Assembly (NCBI RefSeq): GCF_036785885.1 | Contig: NC_092329.1 | Location: 3,658,001 to 3,722,000, forward strand | Reading direction: 5' to 3' | Source: Coffea arabica | Lineage: Eukaryota > Streptophyta > Magnoliopsida > Gentianales > Rubiaceae | DNA length: 64,000 bases | In this document: positions 47,169 to 57,511 of the stretch, in pieces | How the letters are laid out: each line of letters begins with the position of its first letter | How positions within the stretch are numbered: the first letter of the stretch is position 1 | Program-made: the position numbers and the translations under genes | Notes under the pieces: model-generated | Seen by the model: the letters and a program-made list of their open reading frames with translations, nothing else | What the model was told of the DNA's origin: nothing | The model's database searches: none

Positions 47169-47431
47169 ATTTTTAATCAAGATATGACTTCGGATCCTAC
47201 GTTATTTTTCAACATCGGTTTCACGTTATTAAAAAATAAAGGGGGACAAGCAAGGGATGAAGTCAAAACAGACGAAGTCAAAACAGACGAAGTCAAAGCA
47301 AGAAATTAAAGTGCGGAGGTGAAAAGAAATAAACTTTCATTCAACAAAGGAGCGTTACAAAAAATACAAGGCCGAGGTCGGAGTGCTACTAAGCGCTCTC
47401 CACCTCGGCCACCCCTTTAAGACCCACGAGC

Positions 47432-49740
47432 CTAGACCCCTGTCTCGGCTCCATTCCCCTTTTCGGCTCCCTCCTGGGCAGCCTTCTCTCCGGCCTCCTC
47501 TCCACCGGGGTGAAACTCTTCTCCATGCTCTTCGCCGATGTTCCCTCCAGGCACTTCACCCGTCCCTTCGCCGAGGCCTACATTGGCTTCTTCTCCTCTT
47601 TCCTCCTCGAACGCTTCGTCGAGTTCAGACAGCCATTTGTTGAACTCGTCTTGAACCTCGGCCAGGTTCCTCCCGTCTCGGATGCCTTCGGCCATCCGAT
47701 CGCACAGCTCCGTGGAGTTCTCGTTATAGTGAGCACTGTTCCTCAAGGACTCCAAAGCCTCGGAGGGCAGATGAGCTGCGGCCTGGTCTATGGCCGAAGT
47801 GAAGCCCAGCATGAAGGATGGCCTTGTCAGCTGGCCGAGATCCCCAATGAAGGTCTCGAACCTCCGGAAATCCTCGACGGCCGAGGTCCTCGCGCTATCA
47901 AGGGATTGTTCGTGATTCTTCTTCGCCTCCTCGGCCCTCTTCTGCTCTTCCTCAAGAGCGGACCTCAGACTATTGGTTGTGATCTCGGCCTCCTCCCCTT
48001 TAGCCTCGGCCTCCTTGAGCTGCCTCTGAAGCTCGGATTTCTCAGACTCAGACACCACCAGCTTCTTCTTCAACTTGGCAATCTGATCTTGCAGTTTGCC
48101 GGTGTCCTGCTCCTCGAGCAACTCGCAGTACCGATGTGCCATCTCGGCCACAAAGGCTGTGTTGGAGGCCGTGGTCACCATAACGCTTTGGAGCATCTCG
48201 GCCGGGGTCAGCTTCCTTGTGAAGTCCAAGTCTCTTGGCAGAGTAGACTGCATCACCAGGTCTTGGGCGACCCGAGGATTCGAGCATCGGTCGTTGACCT
48301 TGAGCGACCAATCCGGACACCACTGCTCGCCGGAGTGAGACTTATCCTTCCCAGAAAACACTGGGGGGCTATGGTACCGGTTCCAGAGCGAAGTCGCCGT
48401 CACCGCGTTGACCGGAGCTTTCAGCTGTTTGCCTCGGCCATGTTGAGGTGGAAGTGCCGTGGTCACCCCTAGTGGCACCCCCTCTGGTACCGAAGTGGAC
48501 CCTGCGGCAGCAGCAGCCGAACTGCTCTGAGCTGCCGTGGTGGGGGTGGTCTCCTTGGCCGACGTCTTGGGAGGCTGCCCTTGTGTTTTCTTCTTGGGCG
48601 GGGGCGCCGATGTCTCGCCCGAACTCTTCCTTTTCGACCTCTTCGCCACTTCGGCACCTGAGCTCGACGTGATGATGTCGGACAATTTGGTCACTGCACA
48701 AAGAGCAAATATTATCATATGCCTTAGCCGAAGTGAAATCAAAGCTATGAAAGAAAATTACAAGGTATCTTAAGTTTAGTGGAGGTGAAGGGAGTCTTGT
48801 CAGGAGGAATCAAAGCTCGGCTAATTCCCCCGTCAACCAGCACGGCTTCGGGGTAGTCCAGACTGTATATCCGAAGTCCCGACCCCATCAGCTTCTGGAA
48901 GTCCTCCTCCTTGGCATCCCCAGCAGAGGGATCGGCCTTCGCTTTGATTGGCCTCCACCAAAAGCCCCTGGGGAAGTCCACTTCGGACACAAAGAAGTAG
49001 TCACGCTTCCAATTCTTGATTGAGCTGGGAGCGCCGACCACCAACTTCGGAATGGCATTGTTCCGATTGCCAACATAAAACCATCCCTTGTCCGTCCCGT
49101 GCGCCTTGAGGGTATAGCATCGGCGGAAGAGGTCGACAGACGGAGTCACCTCCAGATGTCGGCACAGCATCTCGAACCCAATAATGATGCGGATCGCGTT
49201 CGGGGTGAGTTGGGTAATCCTCACGCCGAAGTGACGAAGTAAGTCCCTGAAGAACCTCGACGTGGGCATCCTCAGCCCGGCCTCCAACTGTTGGACATAG
49301 ATGGCCACCATGCCAATGGGGGGCTTCTCGGCTGAGTCATCCACCCCGGGCGTTGTGATCTCGTACCCCGACCGGAAAGGGTAATTGTTTATCACCTTCA
49401 CGGCCCTATCCCTTCCGATGCGACTTCTAAACTTCGGCATCTTGCCGAAGTCGATGTTGGATGTATCTTCGGGAGCGACATGCTCCAGTGCGTCCTCGTC
49501 GTGTGGTATCTCGACACCGAGCTCCTCATCATAGGCCACTTCGGAGCCACCCTCGCTCATCTCGGATGACTCCAACTCGACGTCAACCTCCTCGCGGGCC
49601 TCCTCGGTGGATCCTTCCCCAGAGCTCGGCGTCGACCCATCCGAGCTGGACGTCGTCGCTTCTTCTTCAGGATCCGGCCTCACCTCGGTCCGATAGCTCG
49701 GAGTCACGGTCTCTCTATGGGTCTTAGCCGTTTTGGCCAT
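47432..49740 (-). CDS. Antisense frames of the Tat element (putative gypsy-type transposon domain and coiled coil)
   Basis: On the strand opposite gag-pol, two long open frames fill the space between integrase and the 3' LTR. The first, from 49740, has an acidic N-terminus and then a domain with GLRMPTSRFFRDLLRHFGV, QLTPNAIRIIIGFEML and VDLFRRCY. This resembles the plant domain catalogued as putative gypsy type transposon (PF04195, from memory). The second, ending at 47432, has a basic Pro/Ser/Ala-rich part, then a long Glu/Lys coiled coil (EEQDTGKLQDQIAKLKKKL) and an acidic Gly/Glu tail. The two frames are separated by a short gap that may be an intron. Antisense genes in this position are known for Tat-lineage elements; their function is unknown. 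Confidence 0.75.
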
Positions 49741-50228
49741 GTGTGTAAGACGAAATGAAAAAAATGATACTTACTGTTGTCTACGGAACTGGACGAAGTT
49801 GATGACCTCGGCAGTGATCTCGGCTGGGAAGGCTGACCTCGGCAACACCCGCAAAGTTGGCAAGTTTCAGCAAAAGAGGAAAAAGTGTGGGGAGCTGGTG
49901 AAAAGGGACCCCCTATTTATAGGGGCCCCAGGAGAATCCGAAGAGGCGACAAGAATGCGAAAGGACGGCCACGTTCGAATTCAAAACGCCGTGCCTCCCT
50001 CTCTTCTCATTAATGCCCCGTCCTTTCAGCTGACACCCTCTGCACGAAACGTCCCACTACTTCACGACGCGACGGTTACCAGTGACCACGTCCTATCAGC
50101 TGACCTGCCCACGTGTCACGTCCCCGCATTTCTCGGAGCAGTTTCGGGACTCCGACTTTCTACGACTTCGGCACAAGGAAGCCTCAGAACCTCCCTAGCC
50201 CGGAGCTCCCGATGCTTGGGGGGCTTAT

Positions 50229-50803
50229 TGAGGAGGCTCACCTCGGCCATCCCGCATGCCCGAGGTGAACTCACCTCGTCCCTCATCAGAGCTCGTCCGC
50301 GTCTCGGGGTTATCCCCTAAGCTCGGCTAAATCCCTAGTCTACCGGGTAGGTGATCTCGGCACCTCCACCTCAGCTGCACGCTGATGATGTCAGGACACC
50401 TGACATCACCCGGGCTCAGTGTGCTTTATCTGAAAAGCACTGTTGCACTTAATGGCTACTGCAAAGGACTCCTCGTCACCCTGTCCGGGCGGCTACAGTG
50501 TCAGAGTCAGGCCATCTGACAGGGAGCAGAGCCGTAATGGCAGGACATGGGTCCCACCGGCATAAGACCTCCGTCCTGCCTTCCATTCTCACTCTATAAA
50601 TACCCCACACACTCCCAACAAGTAAGACACACTGTTCATTCTCATATACTATTATCTTTCTCGTTCTCATACTAACTTAATCGTCGGAGTGATACCAGGG
50701 GAGAAGCCCCGCCATCCACTTCGGCCACGAGGATACACCTCACCTCAACCCAGAGAGGTCTGATTTAGGTCGGTCCAACTACCCGCCAAAAATCGCCTCT
50801 TCA
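50229..50803 (+). repeat. 3' LTR of the Tat gypsy element, next to the DUF21 gene
   Basis: 575 bp, nearly identical to the 5' LTR. Its TATA box (tataaata, 50594-50601) points towards the DUF21 gene, whose start codon is 113 bp downstream of the LTR end. It could supply or disturb that gene's promoter; this is inference. Confidence 0.93.
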
Positions 50804-50916
50804 TCTTCCATTTTCCAAGAAAACATCAAATTTAAGGCAGCAAGCTGGTGAAGTTGTTTTCTATTGCGGGGAGAGAAGAAGACGAGTGGGTTTTCTACTA
50901 TCCTTAGTAGGAGGAT

Positions 50917-53900
50917 ATGGCACAGGACGATGTTAATTGCTGTGAGTCGAAGTTTTTTCTGTTCTTAGCAATAATTGTGGGATTGGTGCTATTTGCTGGG
51001 CTCATGGCTGGTCTCACCCTTGGCCTTATGTCACTGGGACTCGTCGACCTCGAAGTTCTTAGTAAATCTGGACGCCCCCAAGATCGTATCCACGCCTGTC
51101 TGTGTTTCTTCTATTCCTCTGCATCCTAGTGTCTGTGTGAACTAAATGGTGATGATGTTGTCGCTTTTACGGTTTTACAGCTGGATTAACACGAGATCCT
51201 TGATTTCAATTAAGGGCTTTTTTTATCAAAAAAATTAATAAAGATTAGAGCTTGCCCTTTTCTTTAATTGTTGTCGGTACTGTATATGTTTGTCTGTTGT
51301 GCGTGCTTACAAATAGTACTGGTGTCTCAGAATTTTGATTTCCTGAAGCATCAGGGTAGTATTATGGTAATGGAATGTGATGAAGTTAAACAGTACTAGC
51401 TATAAACTTTTGAAAGAATTCATTGTTGTGCTTACATAAGTTTATGTTGATACTTTTGTTCCAGAGCAAAAAAATATTGAAACCTAGACCGGACTTGTGC
51501 TTAAATAAATTTAGGGGCAAATTGATCTATCAAAATAGTATTGGATTTGCTATGCTGTGTTTTGCATGATGATTGATTCACGATAAGGTCAAGGTATATG
51601 ACGTGTATGTGTGGTTAGTATCCCTATTGAAATCATCTGTTTTGGCAGCTAAAATACTTCCAGTGGTAAAAAATCAACACCTATTGCTTTGTACTCTCTT
51701 GATCGGCAACTCTTTAGCTATGGAGGTTTGTAGAAGTTTTATTTGTTTGCTCATTTTGTTCTCAAAGATCCGATACTGACCACTCTTGTTCTTTTTTCCT
51801 CCCACAGTCTCTTCCTATTTTGTTGGACAAGCTTGTGCCTCCATGGGCAGCAATTCTAATATCTGTAACACTCATCCTCATGTTTGGAGAGGTTTTTTTC
51901 CTTATCAACAGAACTCTAGATCCTTGGTTCTTGACCATTTATGCTTGTGCGGGGATTATGTGATCTTTCTCATGCAAGTGTTATTTGTTGCAGATACTTC
52001 CTCAAGCAATCTGCACTCGTTATGGATTGACTGTTGGGGCAACAGTGGCACCCTTTGTCCATCTTCTTCTGTGGATATTCTTCCCTGTTGCTTATCCAAT
52101 CAGTAAGGTACTCTTATCGTACCTCTAAACAGCTATTTCATTAGAGAAGAAATGTCATCTTTTTGTATGTGGAAACAAATTAAAAACCTAATAAGTTAGT
52201 CATTTCATCAAATGGCTATGATATCAGGTAACCGTGTTATTATTGCTCCGATTTAAATTTAATATCTTTTATCAATTTGATTCTAGGTACTGGACCGGAT
52301 GTTGGGGAAAGGGCATGCTGCCCTTTTACGCAGAGCAGAGCTTAAAACATTTGTGGATTTTCATGAAAAAGAGGTATCCAATCAAAATTTCAAGTTTGCC
52401 AAGTTCATTGGATCCATATGTTTACATTGACAGATGCATGTTATTGCGTCTATATGTGTCTGTTTGTCAAATGTATCATGTGACACAGTAGTCTCTGAAT
52501 ACTTTCTGATTTGAAGAGTTTTATGTTTTTTTTTAAAAGAAAAACTTGGTTATTCTTCGGATTGATTCTCACCTACAATACCAATGTTCATATTCTCCCA
52601 AAAGGCTGGAAAAGGTGGTGATTTGACACATGATGAGACAACAATAATTGCTGGGGCGCTTGAATTGACTCAGAAGACCGCAAGAGATGCCATGACCCCC
52701 ATATCAAAGGCATTTTCTCTTGATCTGGATGGAACACTCAATTTGTGCGTTTATTTCTTGCTTGTAAATTTGATTATTCTGTTTTTGAAGTGATGTTTGT
52801 TGTCTAATCTCTTCCTTTCCATGTGCAGGGAGACACTTAATGCTATAATGACTATGGGCCATAGTAGAGTTCCTGTTTATTACAAAGATCCGACTAATAT
52901 TATTGGTCTTATATTGGTAATTATCTTTCTTAATGTCGGTGGTCTTATATTGGTAATTATTTTTCTTAATGTGGGTGGTCTCGTTAATGGATTGTTGATA
53001 ATGCACATTTTCATGGGTGGCTTAGGCCTGTTACTGATGATTATCTTTTTTGCACTTGGTTGTATACCTAATATTTAGTATGCCAAGATTTATGAGCGAA
53101 TTTCTGTATAATATATTCTTTAATTTCTACTATGTGCAGGTAAAAAATCTTTTAGCTGTTGACCCAGAAGATTCAGTTCCTTTGAGGAAAATGACAATCA
53201 GAAAAATTCCTCGGTAAGGATGACCTCAATCTCTCTTTGGCAGGCCCAATAAATCCCTGGTACTCCTGAATAGATTTTATGTGGCTGGTTAGAATGAGAC
53301 ATTTTTTAGGTCATGCAGTTACACTGTTATAGTTAGGTCTCGACTCTGTAATCGTAGCTGCACATTTTCTGCAACAACACAAGATTGCAAAAGAAGCAGT
53401 TCTTGGTGTTAAACACCTTTAAGTAATTGAAGGCTTTCCTAGTTTCTATGCTAGTAAGGAGTTGGTGATATACATTTATTAGAGATCACCTTTGACAATT
53501 CTGATAGTGAAAGTCTTGGATACTGACCTTTGTAAATGTCAGTTAGGTCAAATCTGATTAATCTCCAGGAATAGCTCTAATCTTGATATATGGGTTTGAT
53601 TCAGGTTCTAATTTGATTGCAATGACTTCTACTTCACTTGTTGTGGAGGTCAGATAGACTCTACCTGACAATTGACCAAGGGAAGAACTTAATTCCTAGT
53701 GTTTCTATCTCTCTTTATGCACTTGATCTTTTGACAAGCATTGCATGACTTGTTCTCTTAACACAAGTATGATAAATTCTTAATTGCTTATTTCTCCTAT
53801 AGCATCACCTCTCTTGCTGTCTATATCATATTCCCTTGTTGTTGTATGATATTTTGTTGGGGATGCCTTCTTTTTCATGCCAGTTAACATTTTAATTACT

Positions 53901-55423
53901 TGCATGCCTTTGTCATACTAATTTTTTCTTGGTTCTTTCTTGAGCATTAGTTGTATAAGATTCTTTGTGTAACTAAAAATTTATTGGTGCTTCCTCAGGG
54001 TTGCAGAAAACATGCCTCTATACGATATATTGAATGAGTTTCAGCAGGGCCACAGCCACATTGCCGTTGTGTATGAAGATCTCAACAAGACAAAAGAGAC
54101 GCCAAAGAAAACTAAAGGTTGAAACTTTGAGGCAGCTTCTTGCAACTTGTGGCAACATGTGATTTCCCCCCCTTATGTTAAACTCTCACTTAAGTCCAAA
54201 CTGTCAATGCTCTTTTTGCTTATGTTTTTTAAGCTTCCTTACTAGTGAAACCAAGTCAATCCTAACTTTTCACTTTTGTAGATTTTTGTTTTCCTTAGCC
54301 TCGTCTATTTTGATCAATTTTATGCTTTAGTGCTGTCTTTACGAATATGCTGTTTCCTGAGCGAACTATTTTTGAGAATATGACAGCTTGCTTGGCAAGT
54401 AATGGAATTTGATGTGTGAACCCAATTGCAGATCCTGACACTGCTGCAGTTAAATCTGACTCAGTTGATGCTTCCTTGAGCAAGGGAGGTGCAGATCAAG
54501 CGAAGAAGAAAAGTCCTCCTCCTACTCCTGCTTTTAAGAAGAGACACAGGGGTTGTTCATTTTGCATTTTGGATTTGGAAAATACTCCAATCCCTGAGTT
54601 CCCACCCAATCATGCGGTGCTAGGTGTAATTACCATGGAAGATGTCATCGAGGAGCTTCTTCAGGTACTTGAGATATCATATTTTTCTTTCTAGTCATTT
54701 TTTAACTTGAACTAGTGGCCATAGGTCTTTGTTGCTTACAAGGGCATGAAGAATTGATGGCTCTTTTTTGTCTTCACTCTTCAGAACAATTCTTTTTAAA
54801 GTACATTTGGGCCTTTCAGTGGTTATGCACCCTTTATGGGTATTTAAAAGCTTAATGAATTGACCGCTTGTTAGCTGCTTCTAATACCTTGCGTACAAAT
54901 CTTCATCACTGCATATACCTTTTTTGCAGGAGGAGATATTGGATGAAACTGACGAGTATGTAAACATTCACAACAGGTAAGCACATATTTCCATTTGTTG
55001 GTTTATCACAGGCTTCATAGGTAAATCCTTGGGTAAATTGAATAAGATCATGCCAACTCCCACAAGATTTAGTCTTGGTTGTCTATGCCAAAAAGCCTTG
55101 CAGCCTCTGTCAAAACACTGGACCCTGCACCTGCGAGAGGGTTAGGAGGATAATTTCTTCACAATGCCAGCGAAGAGGGGCCATTCATCCAGGAATTAAA
55201 ATGCTTTAGTGTTAAACACAAGTAAAGCTCTTAGAAGGAAGTTGAGAACATAAACAAAACATATTAACTAAATGCTTTCTGTTGCAGGATTAAGATTAAT
55301 ATGAATGCGTCGCAGGAAAAGCTTCCCGAATTAAATGCTATAGAGTCTTCTCGTTCACATACTGCCTCAGAGGTTCCTGGTCCTCACAGCGATCAGCCGG
55401 TCTATGCCAGAACTTCACGATAA
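50917..55423 (+). CDS. DUF21 and CBS-pair membrane protein (CNNM/CorC-like)
   Basis: Twelve exons: 50917-51097, 51649-51725, 51808-51891, 51994-52107, 52287-52373, 52605-52744, 52829-52916, 53140-53213, 53999-54117, 54432-54664, 54930-54976 and 55288-55423; 1,380 nt, 459 aa, all GT-AG. The N-terminal DUF21 domain (about 1-180) has four hydrophobic segments, including [20 protein letters not shown] and [19 protein letters not shown]. Then follow [19 protein letters not shown] and a CBS pair ([14 protein letters not shown]... GHSRVPVYY... [17 protein letters not shown]). Relatives in animals and bacteria (CNNM, CorC) move or sense Mg2+; the plant role is not settled. The gene looks intact, but a young gypsy element lies just upstream and separates it from its original 5' flank. 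Confidence 0.93.
52891..52980 (+). repeat. 33-bp tandem duplication across the exon 7 donor of the DUF21 gene
   Basis: ggtcttatattggtaatt occurs twice, at about 52904 and again about 33 bp downstream, each followed by an atttttcttaatgt-like block. The first copy contains the exon-intron border used in the gene model (...attg|gtaatt), so the duplication creates a second identical donor site. Use of the second would add 33 bp (11 codons, in frame). Confidence 0.75.
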
Positions 55424-55817
55424 CAGGCCCTCCAGTTACCACACTGTACCACTGTTAAAGTGTTCAAGAGAGCTTCGTTTAGCCGTCCTCATTGTTCACT
55501 GTACAATCGTTAGGCTTTGCGTCTGATACTCCAAGGGATCAATTGTATCATATTGTTGTAACTTACAAACAAATGTTATACTTCTACTTCTGAAAAAAGC
55601 AATATATTTCATCATAGAAGTTTGATCAAATTTGGACATAAGAAGAGTGCGAGCTGTGTATTCCACCGCCCAGTTTACTTTTTCCCATATGTTGTGGAAA
55701 ATTACATATCTAGATAATGAATTAAGTCCTTTAGGTTGTGATAAGGATTTTCTTCTGTTATTGGTGAGTTAAAGATTTGTGGTTCGTCTTGGACTGTTTG
55801 TGTGTAGATACTGATAT
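55424..55817. other. 3' flank of the DUF21 gene
   Basis: Presumed 3' UTR and spacer; no gene and no repeat recognised. Confidence 0.4.
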
Positions 55818-55825
55818 AGTACAAC

Positions 55826-56808
55826 TAGATATGGCCATGGTTTCAGAATCGTCGGTTTTAGTTTAAAACTGACAAATTCGATTTTTTAGAAAGGTGAAAC
55901 CAATCTGTCTTGTAGGAATGGTTACAGTTACTGTTCTTGAATTTTCGATTTCGATTTAAAAACTGACGATTTTGATTTCTGTTTCAGTTGTCGTTATAAA
56001 ATTGATTTTAAGAAAATATGACAATGAATGTAAATAAAAAAAAGAACTTTATTGTTTTATTATGTGCAAAGAAAAAGAAAAATTGATGTATATTTTATGA
56101 AAAAAATATTAGATTGGTCTTGAATTTATATTAGTCATGGAATATAGACTTACTAATAGAATGGGATAATGGATGGTTGGTTTAGGATTGGAATTACTGG
56201 TATTAGATGTTGACTATTGATATTGAATTCTAAATTGATCAAATATTTTCTTAGTCTCACTTTGAGAGTCTTTTTTCTTTTTTGCACACAATTTGAGAAA
56301 AATTAGTTGGCTTTATTGGAAAAGTAAATCTATTATATTATTTTTCTAAAACACCCTCACGTTAATATTAATAATATGACCAATCACGATACTTTTACAT
56401 TAATTATAACGATAATTTTGATAGAAAGTTGTATTATTCAAGGCAGGAATTAAAACAATTATTGAATAAGGTGGGTTATATTTAGTGATAACAAAGTATA
56501 TTAAATAACAGCATTTTAGAGAAGTTAAAAATTAATTATATTTTTTAATTGAAAAGTAAACTATAATTTAAAATAGATGAAAAATGAAAATAGGACTATC
56601 AAAATGAAACGAAGAGAGTAAATTTAGGTAGCAAATATTTTTCTATACGATTTGAAAATTGCCAGTTTTGGTTCAAAATTTTTTGATAAACTTGAATTAA
56701 ATTTTTAGTTAGGATTATTATAGTTTCGATTCCAATTTTCAAAATTTGATTTGATTTCGGTTCAACAAATTATCGGTACTGGTTCAAATCTTAACCTTGG
56801 CCACCCTA
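55826..56808. mobile_element. Non-autonomous hAT element (MITE) with 8-bp TSD
   Basis: The 983-bp element is flanked by agtacaac at 55818-55825 and 56809-56816, an 8-bp target duplication as in hAT. The ends form imperfect inverted repeats: tagatatggccatgg on the left and tagggtggccaagg as the reverse complement of the right. Subterminal parts are rich in gattttgatt/gaaccgaaatc motifs. No coding capacity. Confidence 0.8.
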
Positions 56809-56816
56809 AGTACAAC

Positions 56817-57511
56817 TTCATCCGATCATCCGGTCACATATTATGGAACAACTCTCCCAAATCAATCTTAGTATGAGTTTAATTTTCCAGACAATCGAAA
56901 GAGAAAAACCATGACTGGAAGGCTAATTAAAATTGTTTTGATTAAATATTTAAGTGCAGGCCAATGGCCATTGACCATCTTTCCTCCTGCTGTCCAGAAA
57001 CTCGCAAAGACAGCCCCCGATAACATTGGCAATTGCCAACACGATGTAATCTCGAAATTTATATGTTCTAGTATAAGAACATGGATGGATTTACTGCTAA
57101 ATTTCTTCCTTCTTTATTAACCATCTCCATAGATAATAGAAATAAGTAATACTCCACTACTATTATTAGTGCTACTCCTAGATCCTAATTACGATACAAC
57201 CCCGGGCATCTTGGGGGTTAATCTTAAGTTGCTTGCTTTGCATCACCAGATCGTTAGAATCTTAAATTAGATTCCCACTGCTAAAACTTGACCTGGGTTT
57301 CCTCTCGTTTCTTTGAATCCACTTCTTGATCTTCCTTTCCTTCTACACTTCTTTTTACAGTTAAAACTTCACTGTCTTCCACCTCTTAACCGTCCAGAAG
57401 TGCGCATTTCCATCGTTCTTGGGCTCCCAGATACTTTTCCCTAGTTTATTTTACATTGGTTTAGATGATTGCTGGGGTTGCAGGTACTGATGTTAAAGAC
57501 ACAAAACATTT
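56817..57511. other. Intergenic DNA and presumed promoter/5' UTR of the PMT28-like gene
   Basis: No gene recognised. A 69-codon frame at 56911-57120 has no known domain. Sequence before 57512 is pyrimidine-rich, consistent with a 5' UTR. Confidence 0.45.

Larger units (their letters stand above)
41111..50803 (+). mobile_element. Ty3/gypsy LTR retrotransposon, Tat lineage, very young
   Basis: A 9,693-bp element with two 575-bp LTRs (41111-41685 and 50229-50803), each TG...CA, flanked by the 5-bp target duplication tcttc (41106-41110 and 50804-50808). I count only two differences between the LTRs, which points to a recent insertion, roughly of the order of 0.1 million years under commonly used plant rates. 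A primer-binding site follows the 5' LTR (ttggcgccgtctgtggg) and a purine-rich tract precedes the 3' LTR. Gag and pol are in gypsy order; antisense frames lie between integrase and the 3' LTR, as in other Tat elements. The coding part looks broken in about two or three places. Its GC content and CCGAG-rich composition stand out from the AT-rich host DNA. Confidence 0.95.

Noticed and set aside
47510-48472. Plus-strand 320-codon frame in the gypsy element
   Set aside because: Mirror of the antisense frame on the other strand; Leu-rich, no known domain.
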